A stretch of 64,000 nt of DNA from Prevotella melaninogenica (GTDB lineage Bacteria; Bacteroidota; Bacteroidia; Bacteroidales; Bacteroidaceae). Numbering within the stretch: the first letter of the stretch is position 1; every line of letters begins with the position of its first letter. Of the stretch, positions 1 through 9,481 are shown piece after piece. The stretch is from assembly GCF_018127925.1 (NCBI RefSeq), contig NZ_CP072347.1:932501-996500 (forward strand), given 5' to 3'. The notes below the pieces were generated by a model that saw only the letters and a list, made by a program, of their open reading frames with translations, was not told where the DNA came from and made no database searches. The position numbers and the translations under genes were made by a program.

Positions 1-389
1 GCTTGTTGTGCATCGATAACAATCTTCATTGGGATTGTCTCAAGCTGAGGATAGTTAGCAATAGCCTCCTCCTCCATGTTCTTACAGATGATAGCACAGC
101 GGTCGTCAATGATGATAGGGTCGAATCCAGCTTTTTCCCATTCCTCATTCCAATTCTTATCCTCAGCTTTAGCAGCTTCGAAAGAAACTTTTACGTCTGG
201 AATTGGAAGGTTCCGTATGATTTCAGTAAGTGTTTCTTCATTGAAAAGATCTTCTTGGCAGTATCCAACGAGTCCGTCTGGTTCGTCTGTGAATGAATCA
301 AATCCAACTTCAGCTGCAAGAGCTGCAATGATGTCTCTTACATCCTGAGAATCAGGTTCTGCCGTAAACTTTACTTGTATATATTTCAT
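1..389 (-). CDS. prmA: Ribosomal protein L11 methyltransferase, N-terminal part (cut by window edge)
   Basis: Reading leftwards from the ATG at 387-389, an open frame of 129 codons runs off the window edge with no stop. The protein starts MKYIQVKFTAEPDSQD and carries NWNEEWEKAGFDPIIID, the typical PrmA N-terminal signature, and it reaches IVIDAQQ just before where the SAM-binding GTGHHET motif should lie. PrmA trimethylates ribosomal protein L11 in the cytoplasm. Only the substrate-recognition domain is visible and the methyltransferase domain is off-window. A -7 box (TAATTTTG read leftwards, 411-418) sits 22 bases upstream. The family call is from recognised sequence; activity is inferred. 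Confidence 0.88.
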   Translation of the reverse strand, partial: MKYIQVKFTAEPDSQDVRDIIAALAAEVGFDSFTDEPDGLVGYCQEDLFNEETLTEIIRNLPIPDVKVSFEAAKAEDKNWNEEWEKAGFDPIIIDDRCAIICKNMEEEAIANYPQLETIPMKIVIDAQQ

Positions 390-460
390 CTTGGTGTTAA
401 ATTTCTACTGCAAAATTATAAAAAATAGGGAAAAACCTACCATGGATTAGGGAAAATCCG

Positions 461-491
461 TATATTTGCAAAGAAAGTTATCTTATTTTTG
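461..491 (+). promoter_or_regulatory. Candidate promoter of the Tyr/Gly-rich protein gene
   Basis: Two TAnnTTTG-type -7 boxes lie here: TATATTTG at 461-468 and TATTTTTG at 484-491. Neither has a TTTG -33 box at the usual 19-21 bases. Their position supports translation from the ATG at 559 rather than the in-frame ATG at 466, which falls inside the first box. Confidence 0.4.
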
Positions 492-558
492 CACTATAAA
501 GATTGTGTACAAACATTATCTTGGTGTTAAAAACAAGTGTAAATTAAAAAAAAGGTAT

Positions 559-1605
559 ATGAAACGTTCAGTATTACTTTCGGTTTTATTTGGAGCTATG
601 CCATTGCTATCAATGGCGCAAGATGACCTTTATTTTACCCCGTCAAAGGCGGATCAGTCTGCTTATCAACAGAGTAAAGTGGAGGAGGACCGCCCTGTTT
701 ATTATAGCGGTATTGGTAAGTCTAATGACGAATACAATCGTCGTGGCAAGTATAATTATAAGAAAATAGGAGTTGACTCTCTTGGAAATGATATCTTTAT
801 GTCGCGTATCTCTACGTTGCATGGCGACTCTGTAGTGTTAGATACTATCTATGGAGGTTTCACTCGTCAGTACGAAAGCGATAACGATGACTTTGCTTAT
901 AGCCGAAGAATGAGTCGTTTTGATGGATTTTGGGGTGGCTATTATGACCCATGGTTTGCTGGTCGCTCTTCGTTCTATGTAGGATGGGGATGGCGTTCAC
1001 CTTATTACGGTGGTTGGTATGACAGATGGGATGATCCATGGTCTTATGGTTATTATGGTGGCTATCCTTACTATAGCTATTATGGTGGTTATCCATATTA
1101 TGGCTACTACGGCGGTTATCCATACTATTATGGTTATGCTGACTATGGTTGGTACAACCCATGGAGCAGATATTATGGCTATTATGGTGGCTATCCTTAT
1201 TATGGTTATAGAAGAGGTGACTACTATGTTTACAATGGTCATACAGGTACAGCTAATCACTGGGGTAACTCTCCAAGAGACTTTGGTTCTCAAGCAAGGA
1301 GTGGTTCCTATGACAACGGACGCTCATCTTTCTCAAATCGTCGTGGCAATGTAAACCAGTATGGTAACAATACATCTCAGAGTAATGATATGAGAAGTTA
1401 CTATGACCGCTTCGCTGGCGCACGTCAGAATGGTTTTGAGAATCAGACACGCTCTTATTCTCAGCCAGAGCGCTCTACATTCTCACAGCCTTCACCAAGC
1501 TCATTTGGTGGTGCAAGAGGTGGTGGTAGCTTCGGTGGCTCATATTCAGGCGGTGGAGGCAGCAGCTCTGGTGGCTCACGCAGTGCCTTCGGTAGTCATA
1601 GATAG
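559..1605 (+). CDS. Exported Tyr/Gly-rich low-complexity protein
   Basis: This is a 348-residue protein of unknown function. Residues 1-20 form a signal peptide ending LLSMA before QDD. Residues 21-145 are ordinary. Residues about 149-224 are a tandem aromatic repeat built on GYYGGYPYYG units, and residues about 300-348 are Gly/Ser-rich (SFGGSYSGGGGSSSGG). The ATG at 559 is chosen because it begins a clean signal peptide and follows AAAAAAAGGT; an in-frame ATG at 466 would put about 30 residues ahead of it and sits in a promoter box. The gene ends 42 bases before the FadL-like porin gene and is probably co-transcribed with it. The composition suggests a surface or envelope-associated protein, but I recognise no enzymatic domain. 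Confidence 0.75.
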   Translation: MKRSVLLSVLFGAMPLLSMAQDDLYFTPSKADQSAYQQSKVEEDRPVYYSGIGKSNDEYNRRGKYNYKKIGVDSLGNDIFMSRISTLHGDSVVLDTIYGGFTRQYESDNDDFAYSRRMSRFDGFWGGYYDPWFAGRSSFYVGWGWRSPYYGGWYDRWDDPWSYGYYGGYPYYSYYGGYPYYGYYGGYPYYYGYADYGWYNPWSRYYGYYGGYPYYGYRRGDYYVYNGHTGTANHWGNSPRDFGSQARSGSYDNGRSSFSNRRGNVNQYGNNTSQSNDMRSYYDRFAGARQNGFENQTRSYSQPERSTFSQPSPSSFGGARGGGSFGGSYSGGGGSSSGGSRSAFGSHR

Positions 1606-1647
1606 TATTTGGGATAATGAATGTTTAATTAATAAAGAATATCAGAA

Positions 1648-3261
1648 ATGAAGAGTAAATATATTTTCTTTGCTGTTTCGTTGTTTGCTGCTTTGTCAGC
1701 AAATGCACAGGAGACATACGAGAATGCTAAGTTAGCAGGAGAGGACTTGAATGGTACTGCACGCTACGTTGGTATGGGCGGAGCCATGGAAGCCTTGGGT
1801 GCTGATATTTCTACTATCGGTTCTAACCCAGCTGGTATCGGTTTGTTCCGTCACAGCAATGTTAGTCTCAGTGCTGGTCTTCTTATGCAATCAGATGGTA
1901 AGGAGTTCTCTAATGGTAAGAAGACTAATTTGAGTTTCGACCAGATTGGTGGTGTCTATACTACTCGTACTGGTCAGAAGTCTTTCCTTAACTTTGGTTT
2001 CAACTATCATAAGAGTAAGAACTTTGATTATATCCTTAATGCTGCAGGCTCTTTGAATGGAAGTTCACAGAATAAGCAGTCATATATTAAAGGTATACTT
2101 GGTGATGAGAACAATGGTGGATTCTATGTTGGTAAGAATAAAGATGGTCAGAATATTGGCTATGTAAATGCTACATCATCGAATGTTGCATACACTTGGA
2201 GTCAGATTGATAACCTTTATTGGAATTCATTGATTCCAAGTAGTGCTGGAGTTTTCAACTATGAGAAAGCTACTGGTTATACTTTAGATCGCGCGCATAC
2301 TGGCTATATTGGTAACTATGACTTTGCTGTGAGTGGAAACCTCAATGACAGGGTTTATCTCGGTTTGACATTCGGTATGAAGGATGTTAATTATAAGGGA
2401 TACAGTGAGTATCGTGAGAACTTTAATAATAATGGTGGTGTACTTGTTCGTGATGAAAGAAAGGTAACAGGTTCTGGATTTGATATCACAGCAGGTGTTA
2501 TCGTTCGTCCAGTGGCTGAGTCTCCATTTAGAATTGGTGCATACGTGAAGTCTCCAACATGGTATGACTTGACAACATCGAATGTTACAGGGCTTGTTTA
2601 CGCTCAGGGTACAACAAGTAAGGATTCTTACATTAGCAACTCATACGATTTCAAGATGTGGACACCATGGAAGTTTGGCTTCTCTCTTGGTCACACCGTT
2701 GGTAATTACCTCGCCTTGGGTGCTACATATGAATATGAGAACTATGCTAATATTAATAGCAGAGTTAACAATGGTGGCTATTATGATTATTACTATGATC
2801 AGTATTACGAGTCATCAATCCCTGACAAGAATATGAATGCACACACTAAGGAGGTTCTGAAGGGTGTTAGCACATTGAAGTTAGGTATTGAGTACAAGCC
2901 TGTAAGCAATGTTGCTTTGCGTATGGGTTATAATTATGTTGGTGCAAAGTATGCGAGTGATGGTCAGAAAGACCCAGGTCTTACTTCTTTAGGTACAGCG
3001 TATTCTTCAACAACAGACTACACAAACTGGGGCGAAATAAATCGCTTCACATTAGGTGTTGGTTATCAGGTTAAGAAGTTCAATATAGACTTGGCTTATC
3101 AGTATAGTGCACAGAAAGGTTCTTTTGCTCCATTCTCTAATGTAAGAGATGTTACTTACACATCTGGTACTACAAAAATAACGGAGTCTAACATTGCTTC
3201 AAACACTGATGTGAAGAATAACAGAAGTCAGTTACTCCTTACATTGGGTTATCGTTTCTAA
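1648..3261 (+). CDS. OmpP1/FadL/TodX-family outer membrane transport protein
   Basis: A 537-residue beta-barrel protein with a signal peptide (residues 1-20, ending LSANA). The N-terminus carries GTARYVGMGGAMEALGADIS and then SNPAGIGLF, the N-terminal hatch signature of Bacteroidetes FadL/TodX-like porins. The C-terminus ends in alternating aromatic strands and a terminal Phe (LLLTLGYRF), as expected for insertion by the Bam machinery. The family imports hydrophobic molecules such as long-chain fatty acids or aromatics; the substrate here is unknown. It follows the Tyr/Gly-rich gene and is closed by a strong terminator. Confidence 0.88.
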   Translation: MKSKYIFFAVSLFAALSANAQETYENAKLAGEDLNGTARYVGMGGAMEALGADISTIGSNPAGIGLFRHSNVSLSAGLLMQSDGKEFSNGKKTNLSFDQIGGVYTTRTGQKSFLNFGFNYHKSKNFDYILNAAGSLNGSSQNKQSYIKGILGDENNGGFYVGKNKDGQNIGYVNATSSNVAYTWSQIDNLYWNSLIPSSAGVFNYEKATGYTLDRAHTGYIGNYDFAVSGNLNDRVYLGLTFGMKDVNYKGYSEYRENFNNNGGVLVRDERKVTGSGFDITAGVIVRPVAESPFRIGAYVKSPTWYDLTTSNVTGLVYAQGTTSKDSYISNSYDFKMWTPWKFGFSLGHTVGNYLALGATYEYENYANINSRVNNGGYYDYYYDQYYESSIPDKNMNAHTKEVLKGVSTLKLGIEYKPVSNVALRMGYNYVGAKYASDGQKDPGLTSLGTAYSSTTDYTNWGEINRFTLGVGYQVKKFNIDLAYQYSAQKGSFAPFSNVRDVTYTSGTTKITESNIASNTDVKNNRSQLLLTLGYRF

Positions 3262-3281
3262 GAAGAAACTTAGTAAATAAT

Positions 3282-3318
3282 AAAAAGGTAAAAGAGTGCA
3301 TTTTCTTTTACCTTTTTT
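3282..3318 (+). terminator. Rho-independent terminator after the FadL-like gene
   Basis: A 14-bp perfect stem (3282-3295 with 3304-3317), 8-base loop, ending in a T run. It lies 20 bases after the stop at 3261. Confidence 0.88.
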
Positions 3319-3364
3319 GTTATTTTGTCAAAATAAATCCTCGTTAACATTTTTAATAACCATG

Positions 3365-3452
3365 AATAGCATTCTAATTAAGCCTTAATTGACTTGTTAA
3401 AGATGCTCTTTAAGGTGCTAACTAACGCCCTTTTGAAAGCTAATTAAGCACT
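3365..3452 (-). repeat. Dispersed intergenic repeat, copy A
   Basis: This copy occupies the gene-free stretch 3319-3682 between convergent genes. Read leftwards it begins GTGCTTAATTAGCTTTCAA, continues AAGGGCGTTA, and ends with a CAATTAAGGCTTAATTAG segment. It aligns with copies at about 9787-9868 and 21481-21573 over some 85 bases. The rest of the stretch is AT-rich and shows no supported feature. Confidence 0.7.
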
Positions 3453-3682
3453 TTTTCTCGTACTACTTTATAACGTATTGATAACTAAATAGTTATAAGA
3501 GTATTGAAAAATGCTTCTATTTCTTGTTTTTTAAACGGAAATATCTGTAAGTTGTGTAAATATATTTCATTACTGAAGATGTTTGGGTTTAAGATGGAAT
3601 ATGCTTATAATAAGCCGTGAGAAACCTCTAATAAACTATCGTATGTCGCCTATGGTTTCCTCTATTACTTATAAATGAGCAC

Positions 3683-3880
3683 TTAGAGTGTTCCAACTTC
3701 TGATAGGATTTCAGCTACATCTTCAGGTGTGTTGAATAGGATTCCTTCTTCCAGTTCTTCATCTGATAACTGGTCAAGAAGTTCCTTGGCAGACGATTCA
3801 TCAAAACGAGCCGTCCCCTTGGCGTTCGTTTTTGCAAGCAAAATACTGAGTATTTGCTGCCGGTATTCTTCGATTGACAT
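3683..3880 (-). CDS. Small acidic protein of unknown function, 65 residues
   Basis: A short cytoplasmic protein with no signal peptide or membrane segment, starting MSIEEYRQQILSILLAK and rich in acidic residues in its second half (LSDEELEEGILFNTPED). The region looks helical. It lies 43 bases from the yaaA stop codon on the same strand, downstream of yaaA, so the two may share a transcript. I do not recognise the family. Coding potential is supported by ordinary composition and the tandem position, not by a motif. Confidence 0.6.
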   Translation of the reverse strand: MSIEEYRQQILSILLAKTNAKGTARFDESSAKELLDQLSDEELEEGILFNTPEDVAEILSEVGTL

Positions 3881-3923
3881 TTTTGTACTATTTGGTTTGG
3901 TTGGTTGACGACGAAATGTTTGC

Positions 3924-4688
3924 TTATGTCCTTAATATAAAGTGTGGATGTTCTTCATCTCCATAATCGGGTTGATAGGTGAAACCATCAAGTTCAAAGT
4001 CAAGCAAATCATCGTATGATGTCAGCTGGTTGCGTATTATATAACTTGTCATCGCACCACGGCAGCTCTTGGCATAGACATTGATAGCTTTTAGCCGGCT
4101 GCCCTGATCCACCATAAAGAAGGGATGTATGACACGTGCTTCTTTCTTCAGCCGCTTCCAATCAAAGAGATGTTTGAACTCTTCTGCGGCAAGATATACA
4201 AGAATTCCGTCATCAGCTTTCAAGGTTTTAATGAGCATATCGGTAAGAAGTGGTCTCCAGTAATCAAATATATTCTTTCCTTCTGCTGACGGAAGTTTGG
4301 TCTTACCTTCCAGACGGTAGGGATGTATGAGGTCTAACGGTCGTAATAGTCCGTAAAGGAAACTTGGTATCCAGAGGTGTTTGTCCGCATAAAGAAAGTC
4401 ATTCAGACTGTATTCCTCTGCTTTCAAGTACTTATAAGCCTGACCGTAATAGGCAAGAAGTGCCGGGAGATAAGCATCCTCGTTGAAGAAGTCTTGATAG
4501 CGAAGCTTGTTCTCCAATGCTATTTTATCATTACACTTTAATTCTTTTGCAAGATTTTCAACGGAGAGTTCTCCCAGCTCTAATGCCATCTGTCTCGCTT
4601 CCTTATGGAAACGAGGCAGGTGTGTATCTGGGGTTTGTACCTTTGTGGTACTTTTCATTATTTTTGCGGATGCTAATAGAATCTGCAT
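3924..4688 (-). CDS. yaaA: Peroxide stress protein YaaA (UPF0246/DUF328 family)
   Basis: A 254-residue cytoplasmic protein starting MQILLASAKIMKST, the usual YaaA opening. The family hallmarks YGLLRPLDLIHPYRLEGKT and, near the C-terminus, VYAKSCRGAMTSYIIRN are both present, and length is normal. In E. coli the homologue lowers free iron and protects DNA during hydrogen peroxide stress; that role is transferred from the family. The 65-residue gene follows on the same strand. The start is fixed by the conserved MQILL opening. Confidence 0.92.
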   Translation of the reverse strand: MQILLASAKIMKSTTKVQTPDTHLPRFHKEARQMALELGELSVENLAKELKCNDKIALENKLRYQDFFNEDAYLPALLAYYGQAYKYLKAEEYSLNDFLYADKHLWIPSFLYGLLRPLDLIHPYRLEGKTKLPSAEGKNIFDYWRPLLTDMLIKTLKADDGILVYLAAEEFKHLFDWKRLKKEARVIHPFFMVDQGSRLKAINVYAKSCRGAMTSYIIRNQLTSYDDLLDFELDGFTYQPDYGDEEHPHFILRT

Positions 4689-4835
4689 TTGATTGGAAAC
4701 TTAAGAGGTTAAGTATTTTAATTGAATTAAGACAATACTGTTATTCATGAAATATGTTTTGGAGTTTGAGGAGTTATGCTATTGCAAGAAGTTACTTTTT
4801 GAACAAAGATATATGAACATAACTCCTCCGAACTC

Positions 4836-6950
4836 TTAATATTTCAATCCCATATTATAAAGGATAAAGCCGTAGATGTCAGCCTGCTCTTCCAACTGCT
4901 TAGACAAAGGCTTACCACTTCCGTGGCCTGCCTTGGTATCAATGCGAATGAGTGTTGGTGTGTTGGCAGCATTGTCAGCCTGCAGGGTAGCTGCAAACTT
5001 AAAAGAGTGCGCAGGTACAACACGGTCGTCATGGTCGGCTGTTGTTACCAAAGTTGCTGGATACTTTGTGCCAGGACGAAGATTGTGGAGTGGAGAATAA
5101 GCGTGAAGATACTCAAACATCTCCTTTGAATCTTCGCTTGTTCCGTAGTCTGGAGCCCAGTTCCAACCAATAGTAAACTTATGATAGCGCAACATATCCA
5201 TTACTCCTACCTGTGGAATACATACTTTAAAGAGGTCAGGACGCTGTGTCATGCAAGCTCCTATAAGTAAACCACCATTTGAACCGCCAACAATAGCGAG
5301 GTAGTCTTTACTTGTATACTTGTTTTCAATAAGCCACTCACCAGCTGCAATGAAGTCATCAAAAACATTCTGTTTCTGCATCTTCGTACCAGCTATGTGC
5401 CAATCCTCACCATACTCACTGCCACCTCGTAGGGATGCTTGAGCATAGATTCCACCATTTTCGATGAAAGGAATACGTACAGAAGAGAAGTAAGGGCTTA
5501 AAGCTATGTTGAAACCACCGTAAGCATAGAGGAATACTGGGTTCTTGCCATTGCGCTTCAAACCTTTTTTATAGGTGATAAAGAGAGGTATCTTTGTTCC
5601 GTCCTTACTTGGATAAAACACCTGTTCGCAGACATAATCAGACTCCTTGAACTTAACCTTTGGTGCAGCATACACCTTGCTGTTAGCTGTGGCGAGGTCA
5701 TACTGATAGATGGTGGTTGGTACGGTGAAAGATGAGAAGGAGTAGAATACTTCCTTCCGGTCCTTTTCTCCATAGAAACTTGCGCTGCCCAATGTAGGAA
5801 GTATTATCTCAGAGAGTTGCTTTCCATCCATAGAATAAACGTAAGCATGGCTGGAAGCATCTTTCATATAGTTCAGAATCATCTTACCATCAGCAAAGGT
5901 AACACCTTCAAGCATGTCCTTAGACTCTGGTACAAGTGTTTTCCACTCATTGAAACCAGGGTGCTTAAGGTCAGTAACCATGAGTCGGTTCTTTGGTGCA
6001 CCATCGTTTGTAAGGAAGTACATCTTGTCACCAATAGTTTCAACTAAACTATATTGCAAGTCAAGATTTGATGTCATCTGAATGAATTGGCTATTAGGCT
6101 GACGGAGATCACGTACGTAGACAATGTTACCTGAGCCTGCACCGCTCTCATATAGGAACATCATGGTTTCTTCTTCATTGACACTTACAGCATAGAAGCG
6201 CATTGGATTTGCAGGATTCTGATAGAAGAGAATATCCTCAGACTGTGGAGTACCAATCTTGTGATAGTAGATTTTCTGGATAGAATTTACATTACTGAAC
6301 TCATGTCCCTTCTGTGGAGCATCGTAAGCACTGTAATAGAATCCGTCACCTTGCCATGATGCGCCAGAAAACTTTGCCCAAGTAATATGGTCATCAAGAA
6401 GTTTTCCGGTCTTGACATCCATAACATAGAACTCTTGCCAGTCACTTCCGCTGCGAGAGATAGAGTAGGTTGCATACTTACCGTTGTGTGAAAAGTAGAT
6501 ACCCTTCTGTGCAACGGTTCCGTCTGATGACAATTGGTTAGGGTTAAGGAATACACGTGCGTTCTTCTCATCCCCAAGACGGTCCATGATGTAGAGTACA
6601 CTTTGGTTCTGCAGACCATCATTTTTGTAGAAAAGCCACTTACCTATAGACTTGATATAGGAAGGAGCCGATACCTTCTCATAGTTCGCCAACTCCTTCA
6701 TACGATTGAAGAGCTTTGCTCGGAATGGAATACGAGAAAGATACTCCTGTGTAACCTTGTTCTCAGCAGCTACCCATTCAGCGGTAGCTTTGGAACTGTC
6801 ATTCTCTAATGGACGATAAGGATCGGCAACTTGAACACCAAAATAGGTGTCTACAGTTCCGTCCTTAGGAGCTTGTGGATACGTTAGCTTCTGTGCCATC
6901 ATGCTTGTAGCAGACAATAATGCTGCGGTTAGTAATACTTGTTTCTTCAT
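4836..6950 (-). CDS. Secreted prolyl oligopeptidase (peptidase S9A)
   Basis: A 704-residue serine peptidase that cleaves after proline in oligopeptides. A signal peptide (MKKQVLLTAALLSATSMMAQ) marks export to the periplasm or beyond. Then come the N-terminal seven-bladed propeller (about 70-430) and the alpha/beta-hydrolase domain. Catalytic residues visible are Ser557 in GGSNGGLL, an Asp in ADHDDRVVPAHS, and His676 in GHGSGK. The start is placed at 6950 because the signal peptide begins there; an in-frame ATG 57 bases upstream would bury it. It probably feeds peptide use, as expected for an asaccharolytic or protein-fermenting anaerobe (inference). Confidence 0.93.
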   Translation of the reverse strand: MKKQVLLTAALLSATSMMAQKLTYPQAPKDGTVDTYFGVQVADPYRPLENDSSKATAEWVAAENKVTQEYLSRIPFRAKLFNRMKELANYEKVSAPSYIKSIGKWLFYKNDGLQNQSVLYIMDRLGDEKNARVFLNPNQLSSDGTVAQKGIYFSHNGKYATYSISRSGSDWQEFYVMDVKTGKLLDDHITWAKFSGASWQGDGFYYSAYDAPQKGHEFSNVNSIQKIYYHKIGTPQSEDILFYQNPANPMRFYAVSVNEEETMMFLYESGAGSGNIVYVRDLRQPNSQFIQMTSNLDLQYSLVETIGDKMYFLTNDGAPKNRLMVTDLKHPGFNEWKTLVPESKDMLEGVTFADGKMILNYMKDASSHAYVYSMDGKQLSEIILPTLGSASFYGEKDRKEVFYSFSSFTVPTTIYQYDLATANSKVYAAPKVKFKESDYVCEQVFYPSKDGTKIPLFITYKKGLKRNGKNPVFLYAYGGFNIALSPYFSSVRIPFIENGGIYAQASLRGGSEYGEDWHIAGTKMQKQNVFDDFIAAGEWLIENKYTSKDYLAIVGGSNGGLLIGACMTQRPDLFKVCIPQVGVMDMLRYHKFTIGWNWAPDYGTSEDSKEMFEYLHAYSPLHNLRPGTKYPATLVTTADHDDRVVPAHSFKFAATLQADNAANTPTLIRIDTKAGHGSGKPLSKQLEEQADIYGFILYNMGLKY

Positions 6951-7057
6951 ATAGTAAAGATTTGAATGAATGTTCGCTGTTTGCGATTGGGTGGACTTAT
7001 TAGTCAAATTAGGCTTATTGGGCTAACATGCCCAATATGCCCAATCAATGATAAAAA

Positions 7058-8260
7058 TTACTTTAAGCTTTCTTGATACCACTCGTAGAGTTTCTCAACA
7101 CCATCTTCAATTTCCACTTTGTGCGTCCAACCAAGTCTGTGCAACTTCTCAACATCAATGAGTTTACGTGGTGTACCATTTGGTTTCTCGGCATCCCAGA
7201 TGATATCTCCTTCAAAGTGAACGGTCTTCTTGACAAGTTCTGCAAGTTCTTTGATAGTAAGTTCCTTACCTGTACCAACATTGATATGACAGTTACGAAT
7301 CTCTCCTAAAGAAGGGATAGCACCACCACGACCCTCAGAGTTATTGCGGTCAACTGCTCCATCAATCTTTGCGCCGTAGAAAACACTTGAATATTTCTCT
7401 ATGCCAATGATATCTTTGAAGTCTACATTTAATAAAACGTGGACGCTGGCATCAGCCATATCCTCACTCCAAAGGAATTCGCGCAATGGACTTCCGTCAC
7501 CCCATAGGGTCACCTTATTATTCTCAATACCATAGAAAGCGAGTGCTTTCAAGATGCGCTCCTCTGTATTCTTGCCATCAACATTACCTTCACCAATCTC
7601 CGCACGCAGTTTATCAGTTGGGTTGATAGGACGCTTATCCATATCATTACGTATGGCATCCCAGTTGTTTTCGTGAATAAGTTTCGCAAGATAAATCTTG
7701 CGCATCATAGCTGGCATCACATGAGAGTTCTCCAAATGGAAGTTATCATTAGGACCATAGAGGTTTGTTGGCATGACAGCTATGTAATTAGTACCATACT
7801 GGAGGTTATAGCTTTCACACATCTTAAGACCTGCTATCTTTGCAATAGCATACTCCTCGTTACTATACTCCAATGGAGAAGTTAGCAAGTAATCCTCGCG
7901 CATTGGCTGTGGTGCGTTCTTTGGATAGATACATGTACTTCCAAGGAAGAGAAGTTTCTCTACCTTATGAAGGTAGCTCTGCTCAATAACATTGCATTGC
8001 ATCTTCATATTCTGCATGATGAAGTCTGCACGATAGAGATAGTTTGCCATAATACCTCCAACGAAAGCAGCAGCAAGGACAACGGCATCAGGTTTCTCTT
8101 CATCAAAGAAACGCTTCACAGCCTGCTGATCTGTCAGATCTAATTCTTTATGGCTTCGTCCAACGAGATTTGTATATCCTCGTTGAAGAAGGTTATTCCA
8201 TATTGCTGAGCCAACTAATCCATTGTGTCCAGCAATGTATATTTTACTATTTTTGTTCAT
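7058..8260 (-). CDS. fcl: GDP-L-fucose synthase
   Basis: A 400-residue short-chain dehydrogenase/reductase that epimerises and reduces GDP-4-keto-6-deoxymannose to GDP-L-fucose. It shows the Rossmann motif GHNGLVG near the N-terminus, GSTCIYPKNAPQP, and the YAIAK catalytic Tyr-Lys pair. It is longer than the roughly 320 residues of the E. coli enzyme because of insertions around residues 180-330, including KINGTEE-like and IEKYSSVFYGAK segments, that are common in Bacteroidales versions. The start at 8260 gives MNKNSKIYIAGHNG; the in-frame ATG 69 bases upstream lies beyond a leader hairpin. It follows gmd on the same strand. Confidence 0.94.
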   Translation of the reverse strand: MNKNSKIYIAGHNGLVGSAIWNNLLQRGYTNLVGRSHKELDLTDQQAVKRFFDEEKPDAVVLAAAFVGGIMANYLYRADFIMQNMKMQCNVIEQSYLHKVEKLLFLGSTCIYPKNAPQPMREDYLLTSPLEYSNEEYAIAKIAGLKMCESYNLQYGTNYIAVMPTNLYGPNDNFHLENSHVMPAMMRKIYLAKLIHENNWDAIRNDMDKRPINPTDKLRAEIGEGNVDGKNTEERILKALAFYGIENNKVTLWGDGSPLREFLWSEDMADASVHVLLNVDFKDIIGIEKYSSVFYGAKIDGAVDRNNSEGRGGAIPSLGEIRNCHINVGTGKELTIKELAELVKKTVHFEGDIIWDAEKPNGTPRKLIDVEKLHRLGWTHKVEIEDGVEKLYEWYQESLK

Positions 8261-8298
8261 TGCGTGTTTGTTGAATATACGATAAAAAGTAATAATAG

Positions 8299-8338
8299 CT
8301 GATAGTAAGCGATTATTTGGAATCGCCAACTATCAGCA
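8299..8338 (-). promoter_or_regulatory. Leader hairpin between gmd and fcl
   Basis: A two-part stem: 8299-8307 (GCTGATAGT) pairs with 8330-8338, and 8310-8315 (GCGATT) with 8322-8327, separated by a symmetric 2x2 internal loop and a 6-base apical loop. There is no T run, so it is more likely an mRNA processing or stability element, or a repeat, than a terminator. Confidence 0.5.
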
Positions 8339-8389
8339 TAAGCGGTAATTATCCCTCTCATAAGAGGGGGAGGGAAGGATGAAGCGTTC

Positions 8390-9481
8390 TTACTTAACGA
8401 TACCCTTCTCCAAATACTCTTCAAGGTTTGTTCTAACCTTCTCAGCTGCACCCTCAGAAGCAACCTTAGCCATGTCGCTATCTACCATAATGTTGACAAG
8501 CTCTTCAAAACTTGTACTGTTAGGATTCCAACCGAGTTTCGCCTTTGCCTTTGTTGGGTCTCCCCAGAGATTGACAACGTCAGTAGGACGATAGAAGTCT
8601 GGACTAACCTCAATAAGTACCTTTCCTGTAGCCTTATCAATACCCTTCTCGTCCATGTCCTCACCTTGGAATTCGAGTTCAATACCAACACGCTTAAATG
8701 CATAATAGCAGAAATCACGTACGCTATGCTGTACACCAGTAGCAATAACGAAGTCCTCTGGCTTCTCCTGCTGGAGAATCAACCACATACACTCAACGTA
8801 ATCCTTAGCATAGCCCCAGTCACGAAGAGAGCCAAGATTACCCAAATAGAGTTTTTCCTGCTTGCCCTGCTTGATACGTGCAGCAGCAAGTGTAATCTTG
8901 CGAGTAACGAAAGTCTCACCACGACGCTCACTCTCGTGGTTGAAGAGGATACCAGAGCAACAATACATGTTGTAAGCCTCACGATACTCCTTTGTAATCC
9001 AGAAGCCATACTGCTTAGCTACAGCGTATGGGCTGTAAGGATGGAATGGGGTGTTTTCGTTTTGTGGAACTTCCTCAACCTTACCATACAACTCAGAAGT
9101 AGAAGCCTGATAGATACGACAAGTTTCTGTCATACCCAACTGGCGAACTGATTCTAAGATACGTAATACACCAACAGCATCAACGTCAGCAGTAAATTCA
9201 GGAGAATCGAAACTTACCTGTACGTGACTCTGTGCTGCAAGGTTATAAATCTCATCAGGACGCACTTTACTGATTACGCCAAGGATACTCATAGAGTCGC
9301 CAAGGTCTGCATAATGCAAGTGGAAGTGTGGACGACCTTCTAAATGAGCAATACGCTCACGGAAATCTACTGATGAACGACGAATAGTACCATGTACATC
9401 ATAACCTTTTTCGAGTAATAACTCTGCCAAATAGGAACCATCCTGGCCTGTAATACCCGTAATAAGTGCTTTTTTCTCCAT
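8390..9481 (-). CDS. gmd: GDP-mannose 4,6-dehydratase
   Basis: A 363-residue NAD(P)-dependent SDR enzyme making GDP-4-keto-6-deoxy-D-mannose, the substrate of the following fcl product. Visible motifs are [14 protein letters not shown] at the N-terminus, the [15 protein letters not shown] active-site region with its Thr and Glu, and YAVAK for the catalytic Tyr-Lys. [18 protein letters not shown] is also diagnostic. The 129-base gap to fcl still suggests one unit. GDP-fucose would supply surface glycans and fucosylated glycoproteins. A -7 box (TATCTTTG read leftwards) lies at 9521-9528, without a clear -33 box. Confidence 0.96.
   Translation of the reverse strand: MEKKALITGITGQDGSYLAELLLEKGYDVHGTIRRSSVDFRERIAHLEGRPHFHLHYADLGDSMSILGVISKVRPDEIYNLAAQSHVQVSFDSPEFTADVDAVGVLRILESVRQLGMTETCRIYQASTSELYGKVEEVPQNENTPFHPYSPYAVAKQYGFWITKEYREAYNMYCCSGILFNHESERRGETFVTRKITLAAARIKQGKQEKLYLGNLGSLRDWGYAKDYVECMWLILQQEKPEDFVIATGVQHSVRDFCYYAFKRVGIELEFQGEDMDEKGIDKATGKVLIEVSPDFYRPTDVVNLWGDPTKAKAKLGWNPNSTSFEELVNIMVDSDMAKVASEGAAEKVRTNLEEYLEKGIVK

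Noticed and set aside
466-558. In-frame extension of the Tyr/Gly-rich gene from an ATG at 466
   Set aside because: It would place a -7 box inside the coding region and bury the signal peptide behind 31 extra residues.
860-1293. Long antisense open frames opposite the Tyr/Gly repeat
   Set aside because: They arise from the biased codons of the repeat (His/Asn- or Ile/Thr-rich translations) and resemble no protein.
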